A stretch of DNA of 64,000 nucleotides, taken from the NCBI GenBank assembly GCA_039201605.1, contig JBCCRO010000017.1:1-64000 (forward strand), in the 5' to 3' direction. Both the position numbers and the translations under genes were made by a program. Below are positions 26,758 to 35,618 of this stretch, in pieces. This DNA is from CADEDH01 sp039201605 (GTDB lineage: Bacteria > Actinomycetota > Acidimicrobiia > Acidimicrobiales > SZUA-35). The notes beneath the pieces were generated by a model. It saw only the letters and a program-made list of their open reading frames with translations. It made no database searches and had not been told where the DNA came from. How positions within the stretch are numbered: the stretch's first letter is position 1; each line of letters starts with the position of its first letter.

Positions 26758-27213
26758 ATGAACCATGCTTTCGCAGTCGACGATCAGGCGATCGTCGAGC
26801 GCGGGCTGGTTGAGATCGAGATCCCGTCCCGGGTCGACATGGTGGCCGTGGTCCGCATGATCGTTGCCGCCGCCACCAACGCCGTCGACGCCATACACGG
26901 CGACCGTCTCGACGATCTCCGCTGGGTCACCTCGGAGGCCACGACCAACGCCATCTAGGCCAACCTGGCCTCCGATGCCGACGGCCGGGTGGTCGTCCGG
27001 TGCGAGGTGGCGTCGGGGTCGGTCCGGCTGTCGGTCAGCGACCAGGGCGACGGCATGGAGATGCCCCCGGCCCCTGTCCCGGAGATCACCGATCCCGAGC
27101 GTCTCCTGGTCGAGGGAGCGTTCGGTCTACCCCTGATGCAGCACCTGTCGAGCGCCTGCTCGTTCCACTCCGGCCACGGTGGCACCACCGTGCAGATGGA
27201 ACTGCACCAGTAG
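26758..27213 (+). pseudogene. RsbW-like anti-sigma factor / ATP-binding protein with in-frame amber codon
   Basis: One open frame of about 151 codons is interrupted once, by TAG at 26956-26958. Upstream are EIEIPSRVDMVAVVR and WVTSEATTNAI, downstream ANLASDADGRVVVR, SVSDQGDGMEMP and a GAFGLPLMQHL end. Together they form a complete HATPase_c_2 (GHKL) domain. The stop falls in the N-box (E-A-x-x-N-A-I-x-A), where relatives usually have Glu or Gln, one base change from TAG. In Streptomyces a similar gene lies beside bldG and topA. Either the gene is dead, or a suppressor/readthrough makes full-length protein, or the base is a sequencing error. Confidence 0.75.
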
Positions 27214-27257
27214 GCGGCGCCGAGGCCGGTGGACGGCCGGGTGCGAGGCCCGGTCTC

Positions 27258-27278
27258 AGGGCCCTAATAAGAGGCCCT
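27258..27278 (+). terminator. hairpin behind the anti-sigma gene
   Basis: AGGGCC (27258-27263) pairs with GGCCCT (27273-27278) around a 9-nt AT-rich loop and is followed by TTTAG. This is close to a classic intrinsic terminator and rare in this GC-rich window. Confidence 0.55.
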
Positions 27279-27322
27279 TTAGAAGTGCTGGCGGCAGATC
27301 TTGACGGAATCTGTCGGCGGGT

Positions 27323-27346
27323 GCGGTGCGCCTTGCGGCGCACCGC
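27323..27346. other. perfect 10-bp stem-loop upstream of topA
   Basis: GCGGTGCGCC, loop TTGC, GGCGCACCGC. It lies 35 bp before the topA -35 box. It may be a second terminator or a binding site for a regulator of topA. Confidence 0.45.
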
Positions 27347-27380
27347 CGGAGCCCTGGTCAAAGCAAAAACCGTCGAGGTG

Positions 27381-27411
27381 TTGACAAAAAGGCGCAAACT
27401 GTTCCTAGCCT
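27381..27411 (+). promoter_or_regulatory. topA promoter, probably leaderless
   Basis: TTGACA (27381-27386) and TAGCCT (27406-27411) with 19 bp between them. The -10 box ends seven bases before the GTG start of topA, so the transcript should begin at or next to the start codon. No ribosome-binding site is present, in agreement. Confidence 0.6.
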
Positions 27412-27418
27412 TCGCTAC

Positions 27419-30124
27419 GTGTCCCAACCTCTCGTGATCGTCGAGTCGCCGGCCAAGGCCCGCACCATCGCGGGCTACTTGGGCGACGACTACATGGTGG
27501 AATCGTCGATCGGGCACGTCCGTGATCTACCTCGGACGGCGGCCGAAGTACCCAAGAGCCACAAGTCGGAAAAGTGGGCTCGCCTGGGCATCGACGTGAA
27601 CAACGACTTCAAACCGCTCTATGTCGTGTCCAACGACAAGCGCGACCACGTCAAGAAGCTGAAGTCGCTGATGAAGGAGGCGAGCGAGCTGCTGCTCGCC
27701 ACCGATGAAGACCGCGAAGGGGAGGCCATCGCCTGGCATCTCCTCGAAGTGTTGAACCCCCGCATCCCGGTGAAGCGGATGGTGTTCCATGAGGTCACCC
27801 CCGAGGCCATCCAGCGGGCCATCGATTCGCCCCGCGAGCTCGACCGTCGCCTGGTCGACGCCCAGGAGGCCCGACGCCTGCTCGACCGCCTCTACGGGTA
27901 CGAGGTGTCACCCGTCCTGTGGAAGAAGGTGAAGCCCCGCCTGTCGGCCGGACGGGTCCAGAGCGTGGCCACCCGGATCGTGGTGGAGCGCGAGCGGGAG
28001 CGGATGGCGTTCCGCTCGGCCAACTACTGGGATCTCAAGGGCACCTTCGACGCCCAGGGCGCGGAGCGCCCCTTCACCGCGCAGCTCCTCGAACTCGACG
28101 ATCAGCGGGTCGCCACCGGCAAGGACTTCGGCTCCACCGGTGTGCTGGCCAAGGCCGACGTGATCCACCTCGACGAGACGGCGGCCCGTGCGGTCAAGAC
28201 CGACGTGGAGGACCGCCCGGCCCGGGTGGCCAGCCGCGAGGCCAAGCCCTACCGGCGTCGTCCGGCGGCGCCGTTCATCACCTCCACCTACCAGCAGGAG
28301 GCCAGCCGAAAGCTTCGGCTGTCGTCGGCCCAGGCCATGCGGGTGGCTCAGGGGCTGTACGAGCGGGGCTTCATCACCTACATGCGGACCGACTCCACCA
28401 CCCTGTCGGACACCGCGGTGGCGGCGGCCCGCAGTCAGATCGCCGAGCGCTACGGCGCCGACTTCCTGCCCGATGCCCCCCGCACCTACTCGAAGAAGGC
28501 CAAGAACGCCCAGGAGGCCCACGAGGCCATCCGCCCCGCCGGCGACCGCTTCCGCACCCCGGAAGAGGTGGCCGGCGAGCTCAACAACCAGGACCGCCAG
28601 GTCTACGAGCTGATCTGGCAGCGCACCGTCGCCTCCCAGATGACCGACGCCACCGGCGAGACGGTGACGCTGCGCCTCTCGGTCGAGGGCCGATCGGGTC
28701 GCAACGCTCTGTTCTCCACCTCGGGCACCGTCATCACCCACCAGGGGTTCCTGAAGGTCTACGTCGAGAGCACCGACGAGGACGACGACGGCGACGACGC
28801 CGAGCAGCGTCGTCTCCCCCCGCTGCAGGAGGGCGACGGCGCCCACCTGGGTGAGGTCGAGGTGGCCGGACACGACACCCAGCCCCCCGCCCGCTACACC
28901 GAGGCCTCGCTGGTCAAGCGGCTGGAGGAGCTCGGCGTGGGCCGTCCCTCCACCTACGCCTCGATCATGGGCACCATCCAGAACCGGGGCTACGCCTGGA
29001 AGAAGGGTTCGGCCCTGGTGCCGAGCTTCCTCGCCTTCGCCGTGGTCACTCTGCTGGAGCAGCACTTCCCCGACCTGGTCGACTACGCCTTCACCGCCCA
29101 GATGGAGACCGACCTCGACGGCATCGCCTCCGGTGCGGAAGACGCCATCCCGTGGCTGCGGGAGTTCTACTTCGGCGCCGAGGACTACCCCGGCCTGCGG
29201 GACAAGGTGAGCGACCGTCTGGGCGACATCGACGCCCGAGCGGTCAACTCGATCCCGATCGGGGCCGACTCCAACGGCGAGCCGATCGTGGCCCGGGTCG
29301 GTCAATACGGCCCGTACCTCCAGCGGGGCGAGGACACCAAGTCCATCCCCGACGACATCCCGCCCGACGAGCTGACGGCGGTCCGGGCCGAGGAGATCCT
29401 GGCCGTGCCGGACGAGGTGCCGCTCGGCACCCACCCCGACACCGGTCTCGACGTGATCGTCAAGGACGGCAAGTTCGGGCCGTATGTCCAGATGGGCGTG
29501 TACGACGACGAGGCCGACGAGAAGCCGCAGACCAGCTCCCTGTTCGAAGACATGGACATGGGCACCATCACGCTGGCCGAGGCCGTCGAGCTGCTGACCA
29601 TCCCCCGGGTGGTCGGCGTCGATCCGTCCGACGGCATGGAGATCGTGGCCCGCAACGGTCCCCACGGCCCCTACATCGAGAAGGGGGCCAAGGGCGACGA
29701 GGGGCACGACACCCGTAGTTTCGAGGCCGAGCGCGATCTGCTGACCATGGACGTGCCCCAGGCGTTGGCCTTGTTCGCCGAACCCAAGCGGCGTCGGGGT
29801 CAGAAGGCGACCGGCCCGCTCAAGGAGCTCGGGGTCGACCCGGTCACCGACCTCAAGGTCGTGGTGAAGAACGGTCGCTTCGGCGAGTACGTGACCGACG
29901 GCGAGACCAACGCCAGCCTCCAGCAGGGCGACTCGGTGGAGCGTATAGACATCATGCGGGCCTCGGAGCTGCTGACGATCCGTCGCCAGAAGATGGAGCT
30001 CGAGGGCAAGGCGCCCAAGAAGAAAGCGGCCAAGAAGAAGGCGACCAAAAAGGCAACGGCCAAGAAGAAGTCGACGAAGAAGAAGGCGACCAAGAAAGCG
30101 GCGACCAAGAAAGCCGCTTCTTGA
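27419..30124 (+). CDS. topA: DNA topoisomerase I
   Basis: A protein of 901 aa from the GTG at 27419 (VSQPLVIVESPAKARTIAGYLG, the standard TopA start). TOPRIM motifs are ATDEDREGEAIAW; the active-site Tyr is in GFITYMRTDST at about 321, where the E. coli enzyme has it at 319. The C-terminal third has the repeated topo-C modules of actinobacterial enzymes (for example DVIVKDGKFGPYVQ and VVVKNGRFGEYV), without zinc-finger cysteines. The last 40 residues are almost pure Lys/Ala/Thr, the basic tail that promotes processivity in mycobacterial and Streptomyces TopA. It relaxes negative supercoils and is essential. Confidence 0.97.
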   Translation: MSQPLVIVESPAKARTIAGYLGDDYMVESSIGHVRDLPRTAAEVPKSHKSEKWARLGIDVNNDFKPLYVVSNDKRDHVKKLKSLMKEASELLLATDEDREGEAIAWHLLEVLNPRIPVKRMVFHEVTPEAIQRAIDSPRELDRRLVDAQEARRLLDRLYGYEVSPVLWKKVKPRLSAGRVQSVATRIVVERERERMAFRSANYWDLKGTFDAQGAERPFTAQLLELDDQRVATGKDFGSTGVLAKADVIHLDETAARAVKTDVEDRPARVASREAKPYRRRPAAPFITSTYQQEASRKLRLSSAQAMRVAQGLYERGFITYMRTDSTTLSDTAVAAARSQIAERYGADFLPDAPRTYSKKAKNAQEAHEAIRPAGDRFRTPEEVAGELNNQDRQVYELIWQRTVASQMTDATGETVTLRLSVEGRSGRNALFSTSGTVITHQGFLKVYVESTDEDDDGDDAEQRRLPPLQEGDGAHLGEVEVAGHDTQPPARYTEASLVKRLEELGVGRPSTYASIMGTIQNRGYAWKKGSALVPSFLAFAVVTLLEQHFPDLVDYAFTAQMETDLDGIASGAEDAIPWLREFYFGAEDYPGLRDKVSDRLGDIDARAVNSIPIGADSNGEPIVARVGQYGPYLQRGEDTKSIPDDIPPDELTAVRAEEILAVPDEVPLGTHPDTGLDVIVKDGKFGPYVQMGVYDDEADEKPQTSSLFEDMDMGTITLAEAVELLTIPRVVGVDPSDGMEIVARNGPHGPYIEKGAKGDEGHDTRSFEAERDLLTMDVPQALALFAEPKRRRGQKATGPLKELGVDPVTDLKVVVKNGRFGEYVTDGETNASLQQGDSVERIDIMRASELLTIRRQKMELEGKAPKKKAAKKKATKKATAKKKSTKKKATKKAATKKAAS

Positions 30125-30142
30125 CGCTACGTTGAGGTCGTC

Positions 30143-30751
30143 ATGACCTACGTCGCATTCGAGGGTGGCGAGGGCTCGGGCAAGAGCACGCAAGCCCGGA
30201 TCCTGGCCGAACGGATCGGGGCCGTTCTCACCCATGAGCCCGGGGCCACGCCGCTCGGCACCAGCCTGCGGAAGCTGCTGCTCGACCCCGACGGTGCCCC
30301 CGTCGACCCCCGCACCGAGACGCTGCTGATGGCGGCCGATCGGGCCCAGCACCTGGCCGAGGTGGTGCGCCCGGCCCTGGCCGAGGGACGGGTGGTGGTG
30401 TCGGACCGCAGCGTCCACTCCTCCCTCGCCTACCAGGGCGGTGGCCGTGAACTCGGCGTCGACGCCGTCCGTCGGGTCAACGACTGGGCCATCGACGGCA
30501 GGTGGCCCGACGTGGTGGTCTACCTCGACGTCGATCAGGGCTCGGCTCGGGCTCGCCTCGATCGCAAGCTCGACCGTCTTGAGCAGGAGGACCGGTCGTT
30601 CCACGAGCGCATCCAGGCCACCTACCGGGAGCTGGCCGACACCGAGGGCTGGATCCGGGTGTCGGCCGACGGCTCGATCGAGGAGGTGGCCGAGCGGGTG
30701 TGGAAGGCCGTCGAGCCGCTGGTCGCACCGGCGCTCCGCGCCGGATCCTGA
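30143..30751 (+). CDS. tmk: thymidylate kinase
   Basis: A protein of 202 aa. P-loop FEGGEGSGKST, then THEPGATPLG, a DRS motif in VVSDRSVHSSLAYQGGGRELG and the LID region RARLDRKLDRLEQED. It phosphorylates dTMP to dTDP. It lies 18 bp behind topA and 13 bp ahead of holB, an order shared with other Actinobacteria. Confidence 0.93.
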   Translation: MTYVAFEGGEGSGKSTQARILAERIGAVLTHEPGATPLGTSLRKLLLDPDGAPVDPRTETLLMAADRAQHLAEVVRPALAEGRVVVSDRSVHSSLAYQGGGRELGVDAVRRVNDWAIDGRWPDVVVYLDVDQGSARARLDRKLDRLEQEDRSFHERIQATYRELADTEGWIRVSADGSIEEVAERVWKAVEPLVAPALRAGS

Positions 30752-30764
30752 GAGGAAGCACGAC

Positions 30765-31856
30765 GTGACCGAGACGACCGCGCTCGACCCGTGGGCCCAC
30801 GTCGTGGGTCAGCAGACGACGCTCGATCGGCTGACGTCGGCCACCGCCTCGCCCGTGCACGCCTACCTGTTCCTCGGGTCGCGGGGTAGCGGCTCCTACG
30901 AGGCGGCCCTCGGGTTCGCCGGCCTGCTCCTCGCCCCGACCTCGGACGCCGCGGTGGCCGACGGTGGTGCGGCCGAGGCGGCCGAGGCCGCCGACCGGTC
31001 GGTGCGCCTGGCCCAGGAGGCCCGCCACCCCGACCTGGTGGTGGTCGAGCCCGAGGGCGCAGCCCTGCGGGTGAGCGAGGCCGAGCAGATCATCCGGGCC
31101 GGTCTCCGCTCGCCGGTGGAGGGGGCCCGCAAGGTGATCGTGGTCCGGGGGGTCGACGCCATCGAGGAGGCGGCGATCGGCAAGTTGCTCAAGGTGATCG
31201 AGGAGCCGCCGCCCTCGGCGGTGTTCCTGCTGCTGGCCGAGGAGGTGCCGCCGGAGCTGGTCACGATCGCCAGCCGCTGCGTCAACGTCGAGTTCGGCCA
31301 GCTGTCGATCACCCAGATGCAGGCGGCGCTCGCCGAGCGGGGGGTGGAGCCCGAGCGGGCACTGGCGGCCGCCACGGCTGCCGGGGGCGACATGGGCCGG
31401 GCCAACCTGCTGGCCGCCGACGACGGTCTGGCGGCCCGGGCCGATCTGTGGCGTCGGGTGCCCGACCGCCTCGACGGCCACGGGGCGACCGTGGTGGAGC
31501 TGGTCAACGAGATCCGCGCCGCCATCGACGGCTCGCACGCCGCATTGGAGGAGCGACAGGCGGCGGAGCTGGTGGCGCTTGAGGAACGGGTCGAGCAGAT
31601 GGGCGAGCGGGGGTCGGGCCGTTCCGACCTGGTGGCGCGCCACAAGCGCGAGGTGCGCCGGCAGCGCTTCGACGAGCTGCGGTTCGGCATGGCCACCATG
31701 GCCCGGGTGTACCGGGATCGTCTGGTCGCCGCTCCCGACCCGAGGGCCGAGGCGGCGCTGCGTCACATCCAGACGGCGACGGAAGACCTGATCCGCAACC
31801 CCAACGAGCCCCTCCTACTCCAGAGTCTCCTCCTGCGCCTCAGCCCCGCCCGCTGA
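30765..31856 (+). CDS. holB: DNA polymerase III delta-prime subunit
   Basis: A protein of 363 aa from the GTG at 30765, with AGAGGAAG just upstream. The AAA+ fold is recognisable (HAYLFLGSRGSGSYEAALGFA; the Walker A is degenerate with no GKT, as is common in delta-prime), the sensor region VIVVRGVDAIEEAAIGKLLKVIEEPP is almost diagnostic, and VTIASRCVNVEF follows. The C-terminal part is helical. Role: clamp-loader stator at the replication fork. The zinc-binding cysteines of delta-prime are not evident. Confidence 0.9.
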   Translation: MTETTALDPWAHVVGQQTTLDRLTSATASPVHAYLFLGSRGSGSYEAALGFAGLLLAPTSDAAVADGGAAEAAEAADRSVRLAQEARHPDLVVVEPEGAALRVSEAEQIIRAGLRSPVEGARKVIVVRGVDAIEEAAIGKLLKVIEEPPPSAVFLLLAEEVPPELVTIASRCVNVEFGQLSITQMQAALAERGVEPERALAAATAAGGDMGRANLLAADDGLAARADLWRRVPDRLDGHGATVVELVNEIRAAIDGSHAALEERQAAELVALEERVEQMGERGSGRSDLVARHKREVRRQRFDELRFGMATMARVYRDRLVAAPDPRAEAALRHIQTATEDLIRNPNEPLLLQSLLLRLSPAR

Positions 31857-31904
31857 CGAATTCAGGGAGCGAACGGCAGCCCGAACGCTAGGCTGGAGCG
31901 CTGC

Positions 31905-31980
31905 GCCCGAATAGCTCAGTTGGTAGAGCAACTCATTCGTAATGAGTAGGTCAGGAGTTCAAATCTCCTTTCGGGCTCCA
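31905..31980 (+). tRNA. tRNA-Thr (anticodon CGT)
   Basis: Acceptor arms GCCCGAA and TTCGGGC pair fully. The anticodon stem ACTCA/TGAGT encloses TTCGTAA, giving anticodon CGT for codon ACG. The T-arm is AGGAG-TTCAAAT-CTCCT. CCA is encoded at 31978-31980. It follows holB by 48 bp, a usual actinobacterial arrangement. Confidence 0.97.
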
Positions 31981-32039
31981 CCCCTCACCAGGGAAAACAC
32001 CGAGATTCGAGCGGTCGTCGATCCGCTATCGACCTCCGC

Positions 32040-32498
32040 TCATCGTGAATCAACCCTGAATCGGTATTTGATCTCACGGTCCTCTGGCATCGGGGCTGCC
32101 GGCGGAGTCGAAGCCAACTGGCGCAACCGAACGATGATCGTAGCGACTACGGCCAGTGGTACGCCGGGGAACCAGCCCAAGAGGAAGACAAGCGAGGCTG
32201 TCGAGGAGTCTGACGAGGCGAACAGCCACCAGAACAGGAGCATGGTCGATGCGGCGCCCCCAGAGACGAGGAGAGCCGCCGCCCACTTCACTCGGATGAC
32301 GGCAACGATGGCGATCGCTGGCAAGAGGCTCAGCAGGGCGATGGGGCCGGATACGACGGGGTTGGCGTCGACCCAAACGCTTGTCTCTCTCCAGGTGAAC
32401 ACTGAGCCGGCTGCCGAGAAGAGCAGTGTGGTTGTGGCGTAGAACCCTAGTCTCCCAATGTAGATCTGAAGCAGGCCGCTAGTTCGTCCGTTAGCCAT
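32040..32498 (-). CDS. four-helix membrane protein, unknown function
   Basis: A protein of 152 aa. Four hydrophobic segments are clear (about 17-34, 48-68, 73-92, 97-122), with a charged C-terminal tail. The ATG at 32498 lacks an obvious ribosome site. Third-position G+C is lower than in neighbouring genes, and a lower-GC stretch follows upstream, so the gene may be a recent arrival beside the tRNA. No family recognised. Confidence 0.55.
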   Translation of the reverse strand: MANGRTSGLLQIYIGRLGFYATTTLLFSAAGSVFTWRETSVWVDANPVVSGPIALLSLLPAIAIVAVIRVKWAAALLVSGGAASTMLLFWWLFASSDSSTASLVFLLGWFPGVPLAVVATIIVRLRQLASTPPAAPMPEDREIKYRFRVDSR

Positions 32499-32760
32499 CC
32501 GGACGATTCTGCCAGTGAGTCGCTGGTCTGGTCACCTGATATCGGATGATGAGCTTGATCCGATTCGCAACGATCCTGCTCAACGAGCAACGCGAGGTGA
32601 CGATGGTTGCCCAAGAACCGGCTCGGTCTCGGGGAAAGCCACCGCAATGCTTGTGTAAGGGACTTTCTTATGGTGTGCTCCATCCTCCTTGGCTAGCTGT
32701 GGGTCACGGCGAACCCAGGTCCAGCGACGTGCGCGCTGAACACACGGGCGCCACCGCGAA

Positions 32761-33204
32761 TCACACCGCGAAACATCTTCCGCTCGGACAACCGTAAACC
32801 TCGCTGTCAAACATGCTGATGGCGTCAACATACGCGCCACACCAGCACTCGCCGATCGTGTCAAACAGGCTCAACAGAACCGAACCCGACAAGATTTCGA
32901 GATCAGCGTCATAGCCGACCTCGACCCTGAGCACCCACCAGGCGGAGACCCCACGCCATTCCAGACCCTCGGCGTCCACCGCAGGACCCTCGCAGTCACG
33001 CACCCCTACCCGACCCAGCAAATCCAGCGAATCGCTCTGAACCTCTCCGCCGAGTAGCCACACCAACACGGGCGAGATGATCGAGTGGCTCGACGCCCAC
33101 CCGAACGCCAGCTGAGACGGCCAACGCGGCCTCATCGGCCTTGCATCGACCTGACGGGACCAGCGCAGCCATCGCTCGCTCGATGAGTCCCGGCTCCTGA
33201 CCAT
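32761..33204 (-). CDS. hypothetical protein in a lower-GC patch
   Basis: A frame of 147 aa. The C-terminal two-thirds (GVSAWWVLRVEVGYDADLEILSGSVLLSLFDTIGECWCGAYVDAI) looks like a folded alpha/beta domain, while the first 35 residues look non-coding, so the true start may be internal. No ribosome site seen. The 260 bp between this frame and the membrane protein gene at 32040-32498 hold nothing I can assign. Codon use is less GC-biased than around it. Confidence 0.4.
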   Translation of the reverse strand: MVRSRDSSSERWLRWSRQVDARPMRPRWPSQLAFGWASSHSIISPVLVWLLGGEVQSDSLDLLGRVGVRDCEGPAVDAEGLEWRGVSAWWVLRVEVGYDADLEILSGSVLLSLFDTIGECWCGAYVDAISMFDSEVYGCPSGRCFAV

Positions 33205-33240
33205 CTGGCCCCGATCGGGAGCGGTGGGGCCCGGGTGGTC

Positions 33241-34881
33241 CTAGGGCGCCTCGTAGATGTAGCTGAGAGCCGTGCCTTTGTAGGTGGCGGTCGCCCGCCA
33301 GCAGCCGGCCTCCCTCGGTTCGAGGCCGTTGATCATGAACCACTGGTCGGCGTCGGTGAACCCGTTCGTCCCGGGAGCGTCGTACACGATTGGTGCCGCC
33401 CCTGTATCGAGTCGTTCGAAGGTGACCGTCAGCGGTGGATTTGGCTCGTCGGTGCCTCCCGGGAACTTGGCGCTCCACCAAACGCTCTTGTTCTCCACCG
33501 ATCCGCCGATCTCGATCACGGTCCAGAGATCATCGGTCCCGTACCAGGCAAGGCCGTCCAACGCCGGCGTGGCCGGCCACGGTTCGGGCGGTACGAATGC
33601 CTCTCGGGGAGGTTGCGTGACAGGGCATTCGGCGTACTCCCGTGCCGCTGCCTCCTCGTGTTCCGACGAGGATGGCGACGGGGTTGCGACGACTGCCAGG
33701 ACGCCGTCGAGTTGGCCCAGCTCCTCGATGACGACCGCGGTCGGATCGTTGGTGGCGAGGGCGAGAGAGATCGATTCCAGCCCGGCCGCTTCGTCCCAGA
33801 TCTCGGTGACCGCCGATGCATCGCTGAACAGCCGCCGATAGTCGTCCTGGGTATCGGCGGCGTCGCGGAGCTGGTAGTCGGCGGTTCGGATATCGGCTTC
33901 CAGCGCGGCGGCTACGGTGTCGACCGCAGCCGGCTCGACGAACAGGGTCAGGGCCATCTCGGCGTTTTCCTGACTGACCGTGAACTCGGTGATGGTCAGC
34001 GGCGTGCCCCCGACGGCCTGGATCCGAACGGCAAACCGTTGGCGGCCCACGGGCGTGTCGATCTCGATCGTCTCCACGTCACCGAGGCGTTCGCTGCGTC
34101 CTGCGACACCGAGCCGGCGCTCCGACGGCGCAGCGGCGGGCGTCTCTCCGCTCACCGGCTCGAATGGTTCACCGGTGTCGATGTCGACCAGATCCATGAC
34201 GAGCGGTTCGTCACCGGTGGAGGTGATCAGGGCGACCACACGCTCCAGGTCGTAGACGACCCGGTGAGCATCGACGCCCTCGGTGACGGCGGCCACCACC
34301 CACCACGACCCATCGGCCTCCAGCAGGTAGATCCATCCGTTGACCCGCACGTCGGCGACGTCCGATAGCCAACCGAACACCGCATGACCGTCGACCGTCT
34401 CGATCTCCTCGATCACCAGCCCGTCGGGTATCGCCGCCAGGTCCGGCAGCCGATCGGTCAGGTAGTCCTCGACCACGTCCGTCGGCTCGTCGCCAGGGCC
34501 GAAGATCAGCCGCCTCGGTGCCAACGCATCGCTCGGGATCAGCTCGGCACCAGGGGTCACCGTCGGCCATGCCTGGTCGACACCGGTGTTCGCTCCCGAG
34601 GCGGACGAGGCGACAACGCCTTCGTCGGTGGCCTCGACGTCGATCGATCGATCAAACAAGCCGGCGCTGGAGGCCAGCCAACCACCCGTCATTGCGACGG
34701 TGGTAGCGACGGCGACCAGCGCCAGCCGGCTATGGCCCTCCATCCAGCGGATGGGTCGTCCCAGCCCACCGCCACGGTCGACCGCGTTGCTGGAGGCGGG
34801 AAAGGGGTGTGGCTGCGGAGCACCGTCTGCGATCCGGATAACGGTGTTGCGAACCAGTTCATCGAGTTCCAGATCATCCAT
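33241..34881 (-). CDS. membrane protein with large extracellular domain, probable anti-sigma partner
   Basis: A protein of 546 aa. A 45-residue cytoplasmic start (DLELDELVRNTVIRIADG) is followed by one TM helix at about 51-73 and a secreted region rich in Val, Asp and Thr with no cysteine pattern or catalytic motif I recognise. Its ATG lies inside the end of the ECF sigma gene (8-bp overlap), the classical sigma/anti-sigma arrangement. The cytoplasmic stub is very short and lacks the HxxxCxxC zinc motif, so anti-sigma function is inferred from context alone. Confidence 0.6.
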   Translation of the reverse strand: MDDLELDELVRNTVIRIADGAPQPHPFPASSNAVDRGGGLGRPIRWMEGHSRLALVAVATTVAMTGGWLASSAGLFDRSIDVEATDEGVVASSASGANTGVDQAWPTVTPGAELIPSDALAPRRLIFGPGDEPTDVVEDYLTDRLPDLAAIPDGLVIEEIETVDGHAVFGWLSDVADVRVNGWIYLLEADGSWWVVAAVTEGVDAHRVVYDLERVVALITSTGDEPLVMDLVDIDTGEPFEPVSGETPAAAPSERRLGVAGRSERLGDVETIEIDTPVGRQRFAVRIQAVGGTPLTITEFTVSQENAEMALTLFVEPAAVDTVAAALEADIRTADYQLRDAADTQDDYRRLFSDASAVTEIWDEAAGLESISLALATNDPTAVVIEELGQLDGVLAVVATPSPSSSEHEEAAAREYAECPVTQPPREAFVPPEPWPATPALDGLAWYGTDDLWTVIEIGGSVENKSVWWSAKFPGGTDEPNPPLTVTFERLDTGAAPIVYDAPGTNGFTDADQWFMINGLEPREAGCWRATATYKGTALSYIYEAP

Positions 34882-35344
34882 GGCCGAGTTCTCCCTTCAG
34901 CTTCCGTCGAGCCCGGGCCAGCTGCTTCCTCACCGCTCCTTCGGAGATCCCCAGCAGCCGGCCAACGCCAGGAGGATCGAGATCGGCCCAATACGTCAGC
35001 ATCACCACCGCTCGTTGCTGAGAGCTCAACACCGCAAGAGCCTCCGTCACTCGATCGTCTCTTCTGGCTTCCACCACCGTCGTGGGCACCGTCGCCGCTA
35101 CCCGCTGCTCCCGGACATGGCGCCGAGTGGTCGACCGATTCCACGAGCGGGCTTCGAACACCACGGCTCGGTACCACAGCGCCCGCTTGTCACGGGCCCG
35201 ACTCCAGGTCGATGAGCGGGCGACCCGGAGGAAGGCTTCCACGACCACGTCAGGAGCGTCGTCGGGACCGACGATCCCGGCTGCGAAACGCACAAGCTCC
35301 GAGCTGTACGCGGCGTACACAGCCTCATCAGAACGGTCGTCCAT
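34874..35344 (-). CDS. ECF-type RNA polymerase sigma factor
   Basis: A protein of 156 aa from the ATG at 35344. Region 2 is AAYSSELVRFAAGIVGPDDAPDVVVEAFLRV and region 4 is ALAVLSSQQRAVVMLTYWADLDPPGVGRLLGISEGAVRKQLARARRKLK. A TACTGT box lies 8 bases before the ATG and there is no ribosome site, so the message may be leaderless. Translationally coupled to the membrane protein downstream. Confidence 0.82.
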   Translation of the reverse strand: MDDRSDEAVYAAYSSELVRFAAGIVGPDDAPDVVVEAFLRVARSSTWSRARDKRALWYRAVVFEARSWNRSTTRRHVREQRVAATVPTTVVEARRDDRVTEALAVLSSQQRAVVMLTYWADLDPPGVGRLLGISEGAVRKQLARARRKLKGELGHG

Positions 35345-35352
35345 CGTCACTG

Positions 35353-35358
35353 ACAGTA
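35353..35358 (-). promoter_or_regulatory. possible -10 box of the ECF sigma gene
   Basis: TACTGT read on the minus strand, 8 bases ahead of the ATG at 35344. Fits the TANNNT leaderless pattern seen elsewhere in the window. No -35 consensus is visible, as might be expected of an autoregulated ECF promoter. Confidence 0.35.
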
Positions 35359-35618
35359 AGTCGCCGCCGATGACCCGGCCGGGTGACACCGCACCCGACG
35401 AACTCGGGCGTCCCGCTGCAGGCGCCGGGCTGCAGGGGCACTCGGGTGTTCAGTGGCCTCGAGTGGCCCCGCCGCATGCCCCTGAGCACGCCACGGGATG
35501 TGGACCGTGGTCTCAGCGGTCGGGATGTCCGGCACGCTCGGGATAGTCGGTGGTCCGGGCGATGGGTGCGTGGTTACTGTGTGCTCTCCGAGGAGCGGTG
35601 GAGAGCCGAGGAGGCGGA

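Noticed and set aside
27323..27346. Possible riboswitch or small RNA upstream of topA
   Set aside because: Only a simple stem-loop is visible and it lies upstream of the inferred promoter, so it would not be in the topA message.
27908..30604. Long minus-strand frame of about 898 codons opposite topA and tmk
   Set aside because: Composition is an Arg/Gly/Leu/Val shadow without motifs, and it is fully antisense to two certain genes.
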